From Alentia gelatinosa (taxonomy: Eukaryota > Annelida > Polychaeta > Phyllodocida > Polynoidae): a DNA stretch of 64,000 bases. A program made the position numbers and the translations under genes. This document shows positions 36,416 through 47,625 of the stretch, in pieces (positions within the stretch are counted from its first letter, which is position 1; the number at the start of each line of letters is the position of its first letter). The stretch spans positions 15,413,088 through 15,477,087 of the forward strand of contig OX465579.1 in NCBI GenBank assembly GCA_950022655.1, in the 5' to 3' direction. The notes below the pieces were generated by a model that did not search any database, was not told the origin of the DNA, and was given only the letters and a program-made list of their open reading frames with translations.

Positions 36416-36659
36416 ACGTATACGGGTGGCCGACTCCAGGCTGCAGCTTCCCCTCCTGGTTTACCGGCACCACGTGGCAGGACCTCTCCGGGCGCCACCT
36501 CTTCGTGTCCGACCCTGCCGGGGAGAAGGTGACCGTGTCTCACCGGCGCCACCCTCACAGCACGCCGCGGATCCGCCAGGCCCTGCGCTGCATCAACCCG
36601 CAACCCCTCACCCTGCCGGATCGAGAGTTCGTCGCCGTCAGCTACTCCTCCCAAGACTG
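36416..36659 (+). CDS. Exon 3: CxFPxWF domain (DUF7044-like)
   Basis: The largest internal exon (244 nt), between acceptor CTACAG (36410-36415) and donor GTAAGT (36660). It opens DVYGWPTPGCSFPSWFTG, then TTWQDLSGRHLFV, a basic stretch (SHRRHPHS), RQALRC and REFVAVSYSSQD, and its last two bases make a split Cys codon with exon 4. The Cys-x-Phe-Pro-x-Trp-Phe start followed by Gly and Trp-Gln is the feature I associate with DUF7044-type domains. Codon use is strongly G/C-ending, unlike the AT-rich introns. The acceptor region has been duplicated twice just upstream (see the repeat at 36077-36377). Confidence 0.88.
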
Positions 36660-36792
36660 GTAAGTCAAGTGGTTTTTGTTTTTTGTTTGGTATTTTTTCT
36701 GGTGTGTTTAATACCTTGGTATTATGTATACTTGGGTATAATGTTTTGAATTGTGGTTCTACCACCTAGATTTTTTTTTTTTTTTTTTATTT

Positions 36793-36998
36793 AACTCGAC
36801 AAGATATTCCCTCAAAACCGGACTTGACTGATCTTCTTAAGTAGAAATTAGAAGGAGAAATCAGTGTTTAGATTAATATTCTGACATTTTATTTTAATAC
36901 CTTCTTCAATATTACACCAAACACTGATGTCTCCATATAATTTCTACTTAAGAAGATCAGTCAAGTCCGGTTTTGAGGGGATATCTTGTCGAGTTTTT
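36793..36998. mobile_element. Foldback element, about 85-bp arms, after exon 3
   Basis: AACTCGACAAGATATTCCCT and AGGGGATATCTTGTCGAGTT are near-perfect inverted arms continuing through AAGAAGATCAGTCAAGTCCG. It lies in a T-rich context 135 bp after the exon 3 donor. Confidence 0.82.
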
Positions 36999-37210
36999 TT
37001 TATTTAGCAATTCCAAACTCTCGCAGAGCGAGTTTTTCAGTTACACTATTCATTGATACAGGTTCATTGGTGGTGGTAAGGACGTAATATAGTAGAATCA
37101 AAAAATTTAATACATCTAGATAGATATAATATGTTGAATATATGAAAAATTAAGGATAATATATGGAAATGTAAGTGATGGTCATATAACCAGGGATATG
37201 TTTCCATGGA

Positions 37211-37440
37211 TTAAAGGCATATCCTACAATTTACAGTGGCGCCGCCTAGTGATTTTCAAATGCTGACAATTATCAATTCAAGCCATTTCCACTGACTTAT
37301 TCTAATACCATATGAATTATTTATAACATATTATCGAGTTTGACCCAATCCGATAGGTAAATTAGACCAATTTACATTTAAATGATTTACTTAGGAAATG
37401 TGCTGACAAGTGTCAATTTTCTTTGTCTTTTTTTTTATCT
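37211..37440. mobile_element. MITE family B fragment
   Basis: TTAAAGGCATATCCTACAAT with TGGCGCCGCCTAGTGATT; alignment with other copies fades near 37440. Confidence 0.55.
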
Positions 37441-37754
37441 TATTGGGATAGATTCATCATTACAAGGCCGTGCTCTGCCATCTAGCCCTGATATGGTGAT
37501 GGTTTCGATAAGATCTATAACCTCGTCCCAAAGGATTAACATTAGGAACTTGTTCTCCATGCTCCTATGAGTACTGCAGTCCACTCTCGATTGTCTATAT
37601 CCTGTATGTCATACCTTTTTTTTTTTATCTCATTCAGTCGTCAATTTCATACTGCCTTCCGCCTACGGTATCAGGTAGTATGAAATCGACAACTGCGGAC
37701 GAACGAGAATCGTTTCTCTCAGAGTAAGGACGTTTCCTAATATCATCATTGACT

Positions 37755-37845
37755 GATTGGGAACCCCATTTAAAGGGACACCCCGCATAAGCGGACAATT
37801 TATTCGGAACGGAGGGTATCCCCTTAAGCGGGGTTTTACTGTAAT
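37755..37845. mobile_element. Short family J element (CCCCGCATAAGCGG)
   Basis: GGACACCCCGCATAAGCGGA and CTTAAGCGGGGTTTTACTG. Relatives are at 43450-43540, 57165-57240 (degenerate) and the 500-bp copy 44823-45321. Confidence 0.55.
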
Positions 37846-38246
37846 TCAAAATACTAAATCGCGAATATTATGAGGTGCCTCCCTCATATCACAAAGGCGG
37901 ATAGAGGACACTGCTTAAGGAGTGAATCATTCATGAATGGCAATCAGCAAATAAAATGCACGCAGATCTGCTTTATATCAAAGGTCATTTGAAGGTTACC
38001 AAGTAAGAGAACCCTTGAATGAATAGGGAAAGGGTTTTACCATTAATCGATGGCTCCATCCATGAAACCACTTCAGATTTCAGATTTAGTGTCCATTTAG
38101 AGTCAATAACACTTTTTGAATGAATTTAATCAGGCTTGTCTTATGTTTCTATCATCGCCATATTATCCACATTGCTGTTCTGAATTGAAACCTGTGCTAT
38201 TGTTATTTTGAGATTACCTATTCAACTTTAAAGTCAGATATTGATC

Positions 38247-38322
38247 CCATCTCGTTTGAATCGCTACGCAATTCACGCGTCTTCGCCTTGTGAATTACTA
38301 TGCTATTCAAACTCAATGGGAT
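38247..38322. mobile_element. Hairpin of the composite family, no full module
   Basis: ATCCCATCTCGTTTGAATCG and ATTCAAACTCAATGGGAT with the apex GCGTCTTCGCCTTG. It runs directly into the 65-bp satellite. Confidence 0.6.
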
Positions 38323-38351
38323 ATGAGGTCGGACAGTAAACCTTCATACTC

Positions 38352-38735
38352 TTCCTCTATAATATAGGGCACAGAGTGATTGCTAGTTTCATCAATCAGG
38401 AAATTTAGTTTCTCTGTGCCTCTATAGTATAAGGCACAGAGTGATTGCTAGTTTCATCAATCAGGAAATTTTGTTTCTCTGCGCCTCTATAGTATAAGGC
38501 ACAGAGTGATTGCTAGTTTCATCAATCAGGAAATTTAGTTTCTCTGTGCCTCTATAGTATAAGGCACAGAGTGATTGCTAGTTTCATCAATCAGGAAATT
38601 CAGTTTCTCTGTGCCTCTATAGTATAAGGCACAGAGTGATTGCTAGTTTCATCAATCAAGAAATTTAGTTTCTCTGTGCCTCTATAGTATAAGGCACAGA
38701 GTGATTGCTAGTTTCATCAACCAGGAAATTGTAAA
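38352..38735. repeat. 65-bp hairpin satellite, ~6 units
   Basis: The unit has TCTGTGCCTC-TATAGTATA-AGGCACAGAG (a stem of 9-10 bp), then TGATTGCTAGTTTCATCAAT. Units are nearly identical, indicating recent expansion or homogenisation. Confidence 0.92.
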
Positions 38736-38744
38736 ATAACGCCA

Positions 38745-40220
38745 CTGTAGTCCGGGTGTGTACAACAGCTGTTATCAGTTGTTATGATACATTGACAATC
38801 ATGATACAAGGCTAAAACCCCTCGATGGCAAGCCGGGGAGAAAATCCTTTGATAACTACACCTACCTCCTGGTGGTTTTTGGTGGCGGGCGCAAAATGGC
38901 TGCCTCCATAAGGCAATGGCTATCTGCCCATGCTCAATACAGGAGGGTTGTTCCTGGTGGATTTCTCTAATGATACTGTAAAAGGGTCTTCTAAATAATC
39001 ATGATGCACCTAAATACTACCTCCAAATGCTAGTTCAATTTATTGTCAAAGGATTTTTTTTTTTTTTTTTTAAATCAGGTTCTTTATTGGGTCTAGCAAA
39101 AAATATACATATATCTTCACTGATTGTAGAGGTATACAATATAACACGTCCCAATAAAGTGGCAAAGCCTCAATTGGCATAGCAATTGTTTTTCATGGCT
39201 TAGCCAATACTAAGATAACAATAACCACATAAAGTGGGGAAAACATTTGTCATGTATACCCTATTTAACTATAGTATCTGCTCTAGATACATACATATGC
39301 TCACAGATAACTTACAATGTTAGAAAATTGATACAATTGGCAACAAAATCTCGATTGCTACAAGGACTGCATGTGCTGCAGATAAATTCGACCTTAGTTA
39401 TCTTCCATTTATCCTGACAGGAAAAACTGCAAAGTCATCATCGGAGATACACTTAGTCTCAATATACCTCCTGTAGGTTCCCCTTATCAGTAGTATCAGA
39501 TTCTCCGCCTCATATCAGCTGTATGGTGAGCATTCTATTAATATCTGTGCATGCAGTATAGTCAGAAGATATAAAAACAACTTTGTAAATTGTCGCTGTA
39601 TTTAAGGCGCTAGTTGAAGAAGGAGAGGACTTGGCAACAGTAGAAAGAATGCGAGATGTGATCGAACTCCGACAGTAAACTTGAATAGGTTTCTGAATTT
39701 ATCTCACTACATTTATCACCTACCATATCTAAAAAAAACTATTATTCTGGTAAGATCCGCTTGGAGTGGCTCTCGCACATAAGGACAGAGTGAACCAAAC
39801 TTAGGCTTGGAGACTGAAGCGCCACGAGAGTGAGAATTTCGTGGAGGGAAAAACTCGAACCTGCTATCTGTTTTTGGAGATCTACACTTAGAATGTGCTT
39901 CTTCTCTTATGATATATTTCTAGCCATATCGGAAACATAATTTAGAACTGTAGTTTTCCGATTTCCTTGCCCTGAGCGAAGGCAATGAGATTTTACGGGA
40001 TTCGCTGGTGCCTATGCATACAGCTCTGAACGCAGATAACCAGCATATGTGTCATAGCAAATAATTGTCCTACGCTGGTTCCCAGGTTATTCGCTAGAGG
40101 GCACCAAATACAACGCGACGAAGTCGCTAGTATTGACAAACATTTATTACACAATCCCCCATTGAGTATTTGTTTTTTAAATACTCCACTGGGATTGAGT
40201 ACGAGTTCTCAATGTTAGGT
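38745..40220. other. Intron; minus-strand poly(A)-like tail at 39054-39088
   Basis: A T18 run (39054-39071) is followed by TTTATT (39083-39088), i.e. AATAAA about 12 nt before an A-tract on the minus strand, the signature of a retroposed transcript end. No coding remnant was recognised upstream on that strand. Confidence 0.4.
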
Positions 40221-40224
40221 CTTA

Positions 40225-40492
40225 TAGAGGAAACCCATCTCATTTGAATCACATAGCAATTCACGCGGCTTCGCCTTGTGAATTACTACATGATTTAAAC
40301 TCAATGGGATACGAGCTCTGACCCTAAACTTGAATGAGTTTCTGAATTTATCTCACCCTTAATATTGACTAATGGGCTAATATTTGTGACATTATCCCCC
40401 ATTGGATATTTTCCCTAAATATCTACTGGGTGTTAGATACGAGTTTCCAATGTTAGGTCTATGGAGAAAAAATATCTGGGGTGAGATAAATG
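40225..40492 (+). mobile_element. Composite hairpin + module element
   Basis: Hairpin CCCATCTCATTTGAATCAC to TTTAAACTCAATGGGATAC with the apex GCGGCTTCGCCTTG, the flank GAGCTCTGACCCTAAACTTG, then the module from GAATTTATCTCACCC (40344) through the inverted GGATATTTTCCCTAAATATC and the core AATGTTAGGTCTATGGAG to GGGGTGAGATAAA. Confidence 0.75.
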
Positions 40493-41109
40493 GGGAGAAA
40501 TACCAGGGATGAGATGATAATACAATTCTATCCTATAGATATTCAGTTACACCCAACCTATGGGCAGTTGACATTTGACTGAGCAGACTGCTTTAATTGC
40601 CATTTATCTTTGAAATGAAGTTTTCCATTAACGTTGAATGCGTTCTAAATCCGTTACTCTAATGCTAGAGTCAAACCGAGACTGCAGTAATTTGTAGTCT
40701 GAAGTAGTTCGAGAATTTGATCCTTGTCTGCGTGAAATGAAACCTTTCAAATTAAGGATGTAAGAGTTTAGTAACTTACACTATTTAATTCCCTCTGCTT
40801 TCCAGGTCTAGGCAGCGATTGCCAATTCATTAGATATGCTCTCAGACAGTATCTGTATACTACCTGATTGAAGCAACAGCTCCGACAGAGCAGTTTATTT
40901 AGACATGTTGACTGTATGTAGTGTCAAAATACCATTGAGGCAATAGCTTGTTCTACAGTAAAGAGCATTTGTAACTAAGAAACGAGTGCTTTCCTTAAGC
41001 AACAGATATGACAGTTTACAGAACATTCCGCTGACATATATCGACACATGAAATCAAAACTTGGTGTGTCAAAAACCCCAGCAACATGCTGAGGTTAAGC
41101 CCATGGTTT

Positions 41110-42370
41110 TTTGGGGTTTTTTTGTATCAAGGGAATTTTATTCAGTTTCTTCTCAAATAGTTACATCTAGATAGTAACGCAAACTGTACAGCAATTTTTG
41201 TTCATTTCCTTCCTTCTTAACAGTAACATTTCTGGGGATGTATTTTATAAGCAATTCCCTTTTTTTCTTTTCTTTTTTTTTTGGTTTGTTTGAATATTCA
41301 ACCTTAATATTTTCAAACGGTTTTTTCTAGAAAGTATACTTTGATGAGTATCAATCTCTTAAAGATCTAATCTTCAGAAGAATTACATTTACGAAGTACA
41401 CATGACATTTGGGGATAATAGTCCCAAGTACAGTACACGGACAGACCATTCTAAAACACAACAAGAAAAAGAATAACAATTACATGCTGACTGGACCTTA
41501 CATATGACAGTAATATAGTAGCCCATGGTTTTTATTCACATAATGGGACAACGTGCATGTCTTTATAATAACAATCATACACATGATTAAATAAGAAGCC
41601 GTGGAGTGGAAGTAAAAGGTGTTTTTTCTACATTAGACCGTGGTCAAGGAGTACTCCAGTTTTGGTCATGACGCCTACGTATCCAGTTCCTTTGGGCCGA
41701 TCGCCTCCAGACAAAGGCCAGACAGGCCAGTTTTGGTGCCAGAACGTTAACTGGAGTACATCTTAACCACATCGGGAGTGAAATCAGCTATATGGAATCA
41801 AGCCTTTAGACCAATTAAAATACGGCTTGTAGCGATACTTTTTACGCGGACCTTCACAGCACTGCGGATCAAATAACGATCCATGGTGGCACCACCAACC
41901 CCGTAAAAATAATCGTAAAAATAGAATTGCGATCCGATCATTGCTAGCGATACCACAAAAAGTGGAGCAACGGGGCCCAGTGTCAATCCGCCAATTGCCT
42001 AAACTACTCACATTACTTCACCATGTTGTGACGGTAGGAACTAAGACCAACTCATGCAATGTTAGAGCAGAGACACTACGTGATACAGAAGTAGAAGTTG
42101 TCCTTCAACGAATCTTTTTTGACATTCGTATACATGTGGTACCCAGACCTGAATGAGTTTCCTTTTGGTCTTCTATCAGATGATCATACTGATTTGACAT
42201 TGAAAGCTACTGGTTGAACTTCAGGAAGACGTTTTTGGACATACACGCGCGCAAATACTGAATCAAAATGTGTAGACAAATTCCGAATATCATCACGAGA
42301 TAATCTGAACAAAATCTGAGAAATTTGTGTTGAAACGTGGCGAACAGCTTTAGCGACTCTGAGAAATTAC
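41110..42370 (-). pseudogene. Possible decayed retroposed transcript or transposon gene (unidentified)
   Basis: On the minus strand two open segments lie in series: 42368-42187 (reads VAKAVRHVSTQISQ, LFRLSRDDIRNLS, then a stop) and 41995-41796 (GPVAPLFVVSLAMIGSQ, VKSIATSRILIGLKA, then a stop). Stops and frameshifts separate them. Further downstream is AATAAA (41142-41137) and an A7 run. I do not recognise a family. Confidence 0.25.
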
Positions 42371-42769
42371 TGAATCAAAATAGACCATACTAGTATGTAC
42401 CAGACTCTCCCTTAGATTAGATTCTTTGGTCTCTTCCATAGCTTTACTGCCTTTATTAATGATAAAAATGAAAATATAATTGTATGTCTTTGCCTGTTTG
42501 GTGAGTGTGAGAATATTCCCACGTTATAGGATGTGCATAGAAAGAGACTGTAGGTTGGTCTTTAGCCAGTCAGAGGAACATTATAGATAATGCAACATCA
42601 AATGGTCAGAACTCAACCTCTTCCTTCTGCCTCAGTCTCAAGGGAACGGAGGCGAAAACGTCGATAGTTGAGTTGACTGACTCGTGAAACCAAGGCGCCC
42701 GTGTTGCCGGCAAACTCGCTAGCCCGAACTCCCGGATCAATTTAAGGAAAATCCATAGGGCCATTTACA

Positions 42770-42900
42770 GTCGACAATTACCAAGATGGCGGCCGCGTTC
42801 GGGCCGGTTAACTCGGCCCCGACATCTATCGACGTTGGCTCTCGTTTCTATTGGCCGCCGCCACCGGAAATGAGGTGCGAGAGTTCGCGCGAGATGACAC
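42770..42900. promoter_or_regulatory. Intronic promoter-like patch (YY1, CCAAT, ETS motifs)
   Basis: CCAAGATGGCGGCCGC at 42781 is an excellent YY1 match. ATTGGCCGCCG (inverted CCAAT), CACCGGAAATG (ETS type) and TTCGCGCGAGAT follow within 120 bp, in CpG-rich unique DNA. This could be an alternative promoter in the 11-kb intron between exons 3 and 4. Confidence 0.45.
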
Positions 42901-43004
42901 GGCGACTGACCTACTTAATGGACGGAGGCTAATTAAACATTCATGGCGGATGGATCAACGTCTCTTGTCTGTGTGTCTGTGCTCATTGACTTAATGCCCA
43001 GAGG

Positions 43005-43720
43005 TGTGTTTAATAACCTAGGTCCATGCCTGAGAATGAACCGTATGCAAGGGGAACCTCCAACCATTTTGCTTAACAATATTCAAGCTCGTACAGCTAA
43101 GACTGTCCTACGTGACCAAAAGTAGTCTATAGGTTTTGGCTGGATCATTAAAATCAGTCGCATCTGACTGAGATCGTAGCCCCTTTATTTGTCCTATTAG
43201 TCGTACACAACATTGTATTACCATTGATGAATAAAGAAATGACAACAACAAAAAGTCTACCCAAGGCCCCTCAAAAAAAGCAACTTGTTTCTCATCACCG
43301 CGCGCATCAGAAAAAACTATTTTAGAAGATTTTTTTTTTTTTTTTTTAAATAGATGAACCTTGATAGAAATTATGAAAGGTATGTGCATTTAGTATCAAA
43401 TTAAAGCTCCTGATGTCAGAGATGCATTAAATGTAGAGCCAGTAAAAATCTGGAAACCCCGCGTAAGCAGACACCCTGCGTAAGCAGCCACTTTGGCCCG
43501 GATCGGAGGGTGTCCACTTATTCGGGGTTTTACTGTATGTCTGCCCTCTTTGATATAGCAAAAAAAAAAAAAAAAAAAAAGCGCCCTCGTCATATTTTTC
43601 ATGGCTTGGTGATGAGAAACAAGTTTTTTTTTGAAGGCCCAAATTGTCCCCGGGTCCCGTTGTTATACAGAAAAGGGTTTTGGTGTACGAGCCTAGGTTG
43701 TTAAACAGGCCCCAGAGCTG
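43005..43720. mobile_element. Foldback element, about 700 bp
   Basis: GTGTTTAATAACCTAGGTCC (about 43012) is inverted as GAGCCTAGGTTGTTAAACAGG (43690). GGCCCCTCAAAAAAAGCAACTTG (written partly, 43265) is inverted as AACAAGTTTTTTTTTGAAGG (43618). A family J fragment (43450-43540) is inserted in the middle. Confidence 0.6.
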
Positions 43721-44079
43721 CCCACTCGCCAAAGTACGAAGAGGTTGGTGAGCGATAAAAGGAAGTTGACCTCTGCTGCATATTCTATCATATTTTGGCT
43801 GGCTCTGTCCGTCTAATTGGACTGGACACAATCACATTGCCCCCCTGGCCCCCCACGGCGTGGATTGTCAGTCCCCCTTATAAACCAACATGGCGCCGGG
43901 GTGGGCTGGGGTTGGATTGGAGCGACAGGAAGAGTTATAATCTGTTCTTCTGTCGCCTCCAACACACAGAGTAGTAACCACAGTCATGTCGACGCAAAAG
44001 CATTGTGTAGTTAAACGCCATTCAGTATGTAGCGTTTACTGGACCCAGTGAACCTCCAGTCATTCCCCGAGCTATATCC

Positions 44080-44730
44080 TCCGCCCCTACACAACAGACA
44101 AGCTCTGAGGGAGCTCGAGCGGCGCATTGTGGTGGCGCAGTGTCACTTAAACCCACGTAAATGCCTGCTTTCATTGCCTCATGGGCATAATACACATGGA
44201 AATGCTGGTTTACGTTGGCCTACCCCCAGAACGGACCTCCCCGTGACAAATGCCCGGCAAATAGGCACAATAAATCAGGCCAAATCCCGACTACAGGTCC
44301 ATTGTTGTTGCTGACAGCCCAATTTCTGGCGGCCGGGAGAAGTCCAGTGGAGGCCGGGAGACACTCTGATCCCCGCCGTCCCTTGTTCTGTCATGAACCC
44401 CCTCCCAAGACTCATGGTGCCCCACCCAAATAAGCTTTACATTATTTCCATAGAAATTCCTCCGCTCCAAGACGTGTGATCAATCAAAAGGGCGGGGCTC
44501 AAAATGTCCCGGATGGACTTTGACCCCATGACCCGGAATTCCTTTAGGTTTGCCCTGCGCGTGCGCGAGAAGGGCAAGCGTTGCGCATGTGCGACTGTCA
44601 GTTCCGGCGCCGATAAAAGGAGCAAAGGGAATGGCTTGAGGTTGGCGATATTTCATCTTACCCATCAAAATAATTTCCATCGGAAACTACTTTCCAAGGC
44701 GTGGCGCTTAACCACGTTCATTTGCAGGCC
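44080..44730. promoter_or_regulatory. GC-rich unique patch with NRF1-like sites
   Basis: CTGCGCGTGCGCG (44558) and TTGCGCATGTGCGAC (44581) are NRF1-like, and AGTTCCGGCGCCG (44601) is ETS-like. There are no repeats. Candidate regulatory DNA inside the intron. Confidence 0.35.
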
Positions 44731-44822
44731 CCCTTAATGGGTAATTAGAGGTTTGTATGGACTATGTTGAGCCGCCTCTACGCAGCCATAACGCATCGCA
44801 GGTTGCATTCTACAGGTCAGCT

Positions 44823-45321
44823 TACCGTAAAACCCCGCATATAAGCCTATTTCTTTTAAGCATTTTTGAGAAAAATGGGCTTATAATTTTTTTGCCAAAG
44901 TCAGGGGTCGGCTTATAACGGGGACTTTTCAAAAATTGATTTTTTTAAAACCCCAAAATCAATACAAATTTATGATAAAGTACTAAAATAAAACCAGAGA
45001 TATACAAATGTGAATCATTTAATGGTAGTATATTGCCAGACAACATGTGATTTCCTAAATTGGTACCAAAGCTCATTAAAACGTTCATATTCTATACCTT
45101 ATCATATACAATAGTCCATATATATACAATCCAAAACGTTATGATAATATATATATGGTATATGGAATGGGGGCCCCGGACCCCAAACTGAGGGGGGTTT
45201 CGGCATATAAGCGGGGTTTTCCTAAAGTTAAAATGCCCCTAGAATCGGCTTATAGCATTTTGCTGAAATGTGGGGGTTGGTTTTTAACCGGGGTGGGCTT
45301 ATAAGCGGGGTTTTACGGTAG
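44823..45321. mobile_element. MITE family J, complete copy
   Basis: TACCGTAAAACCCCGCATAT / ATAAGCGGGGTTTTACGGTA with a subterminal inverted GGCTTATA series. About 500 bp, no ORF. Confidence 0.8.
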
Positions 45322-45675
45322 CAACGGGAAGAAAAGCTGTACCCCAGTCTTAATTCCTACAAGAGCCTCCCCGCATATCAATCAAGCATGAACTCTCCTT
45401 CCTACTCACTGATATATGGAGCGTTTACCATCAGGCAACCATAACGGTCGTTTAGCGGTGCAGAACCAGCTCCGTCGACCTATTGTGCGCATGCGTCATT
45501 CAGTCGTGTCCACCTAGCGTGCAAATCAAACATCAGGGTCGCTTAACGAGCGAATCACAGGATCAATTGGAGGTGTGCGGAGCGGAGGGGTCGAGAGGGG
45601 TGGGGGATCGTGTGTCAGTGGTATACGCGTGCCGCAAGCCGCTATAGTAAGCGTGCACGTGAGTTTATCACTGCA

Positions 45676-46180
45676 TGAGTCCTAGACTGGCTCCAGTCCC
45701 TGCACCCTATGGCTACCCTCCTCGCTAGGATACAGGATGCAGTCCCTGCATCCTATGGCTACCCTCCTCACTGGAATACAGGGACTGGTACAATCGGTAT
45801 TAATGTTGGATTTCTGTCGCTGTTTAGCTCCAGTATTCCAACACTCTCCATACAGATATCCTGGCTACTGGTCAGGATATCTGATGGGAGATTGATACCC
45901 TCTCACTTTGATCTTAATCAGTCACAGTCAGGAGCAGGCGAAATTGATTGCTATGACAACACAGGTGGCCAGGGAACAGTAGGAGGGGGAGGGGGAGGGG
46001 TAGGGGGAGGTATAGGGTTACAGGGAGCGACTTGGGGCCATGAACAGGAGATTCTGTTCCTAGTGGACAAGTCCTCGAATCATGGGCCAGTCAAAGAAGG
46101 ATATACTATACTATAATGAACTTTATTCTGATTTTGAATAATAATTTAACGAATGTTCATAATCAAAGACTTGAGCAAGT
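45676..46180 (+). mobile_element. 46-bp-repeat family element, two-unit copy
   Basis: Two 46-bp units (45690-45782), the GATATCC inverted pair, a (GGGGGA)n stretch, then the shared tail ending in the hairpin AGACTTGAGCAAGTCT. It is the best-preserved full-length example and the inverse of 1-347. Confidence 0.8.
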
Positions 46181-46609
46181 CTACATGAGTCCTCATTCAC
46201 CCCCCCCCCCCCCCCCCAACTCCTCCCCCACCCCGACAACGTACACGCGGTCGGTAATAGGTGATCGGACACCGATAATAGTAGCCCAACGGAGTGCTGG
46301 CCTGCTGATCGTGGGCTGATACTACACTCCCTGCAGTGCCGGGATCCAACTCTCCCGCCCACCTTAGGGCCCCCAGCCAAGCAACGCAACCCCCTGCGGT
46401 ATCCTCTCACCCATCTCCCCGCCATCCCATCGCCGACCCTGCCCTACCGCAGACCCTAGGCAAATAGAAACACTTCTCGGAAGTTGTACAACTCGTATAT
46501 GGTATTGTTTTGTCAGTATATCTAGAAATAGATGGGATGGAGGTTGTTGGGCACGGTTCATATTTTATAAAAGGAAGCATAGGGAAAATCAGCGTATATT
46601 TCTTCATAC

Positions 46610-46614
<5 letters not shown>

Positions 46615-46681
<67 letters not shown>
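46615..46681. repeat. (TA)n microsatellite
   Basis: About 66 bp of uninterrupted TA; similar to 35695-35761. A (GATA)n run lies at about 46992-47027. Confidence 0.95.
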
Positions 46682-46683
<2 letters not shown>

Positions 46684-46992
46684 CCTTATGGCTTACGATA
46701 TGAAGTAATAACATAATGAGTTATAATTGAATAATGGTAATACACAATTTAATAATATATATATATATATAATAATGTTACATATATGTATGGACATATG
46801 AAAGACGGCTGAGTTTGGGCGATAATTGTTTTATTAATATATAACATTAACCTGGTTTGAAAGGAAAAATCCAGGTGATAACTAACGTGCACCTGTCGGT
46901 GTGAGAGAGTGCCGGTAGTAGCACATGAAGTTGGCGGTAGGTGGCGCCCTGGTATTTACATATAAATACACCTGTCTCTGTATTTATCACAT

Positions 46993-47027
<35 letters not shown>

Positions 47028-47119
47028 TACATATACATATACATATATACATATAAAACCTTCATTTCCATTTCTGCTTCTGGGATGTAAAGACCTATTT
47101 TCTTCAATATCATAACAAA

Positions 47120-47310
47120 GAGGGTTGTTGTGGCCCCTAAGATTCGAGGTCAACTCTCGACTGTATAGCCCTCCCAAGGCTCTAGAAAATATCATGTAAG
47201 GAGGTCAGGGTGAAGGTCTGGGTTTGCTGCGAATGCAGTCATTGGCTACTCGGTCTACTCTATTCCTTATATGGACTTAAGGTAATGGGACAACTTCATG
47301 CTGCAAACAT
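47120..47310 (+). repeat. Dispersed repeat shared with 17940-18145
   Basis: See the shared ATGTAAGGAGGTNAGG and GCAGTCATTGGCT landmarks; the two copies align over about 200 bp with moderate divergence. Confidence 0.65.
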
Positions 47311-47625
47311 TACAGAGGCCGTTTATATATTCAGTACAAAATCCAAATGGTGTCTGGACCGTATTGGCATCAAACATCAGGAAATGCGTAGCAGTCTCCT
47401 CAGCCTCTCACTCGCCATCACTCATCTTATTCTGCTGTTTCCAATGTCAGCCATTAATGCTGAGTCAGCATGAAACGAAACAGAGGAGACAATAACTGCG
47501 ACGCTGGCAACAACTAGTTGCCATGGATACGAAAAGCAGCCAAGCCTAGGGGTAATTCCTGGTGTTAGCTCAAAGGTCCGCTACACATGATCGAACCACA
47601 CCTGTGGGTCTACTTTGTCCTTATT

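Noticed and set aside
36154..36765. 203-residue minus-strand ORF
   Set aside because: Antisense shadow of exon 3 plus its duplicated acceptor units; the plus strand has splice sites and frame continuity.
38352..38735. CRISPR-like array
   Set aside because: Repeats are directly tandem with no unique spacers, in a eukaryotic intron; it is a satellite.
42943..43125. 60-codon ORF beginning MADGST as a separate gene
   Set aside because: It overlaps the arm of a foldback element and has no recognisable domain; kept only as a possible alternative-promoter observation.
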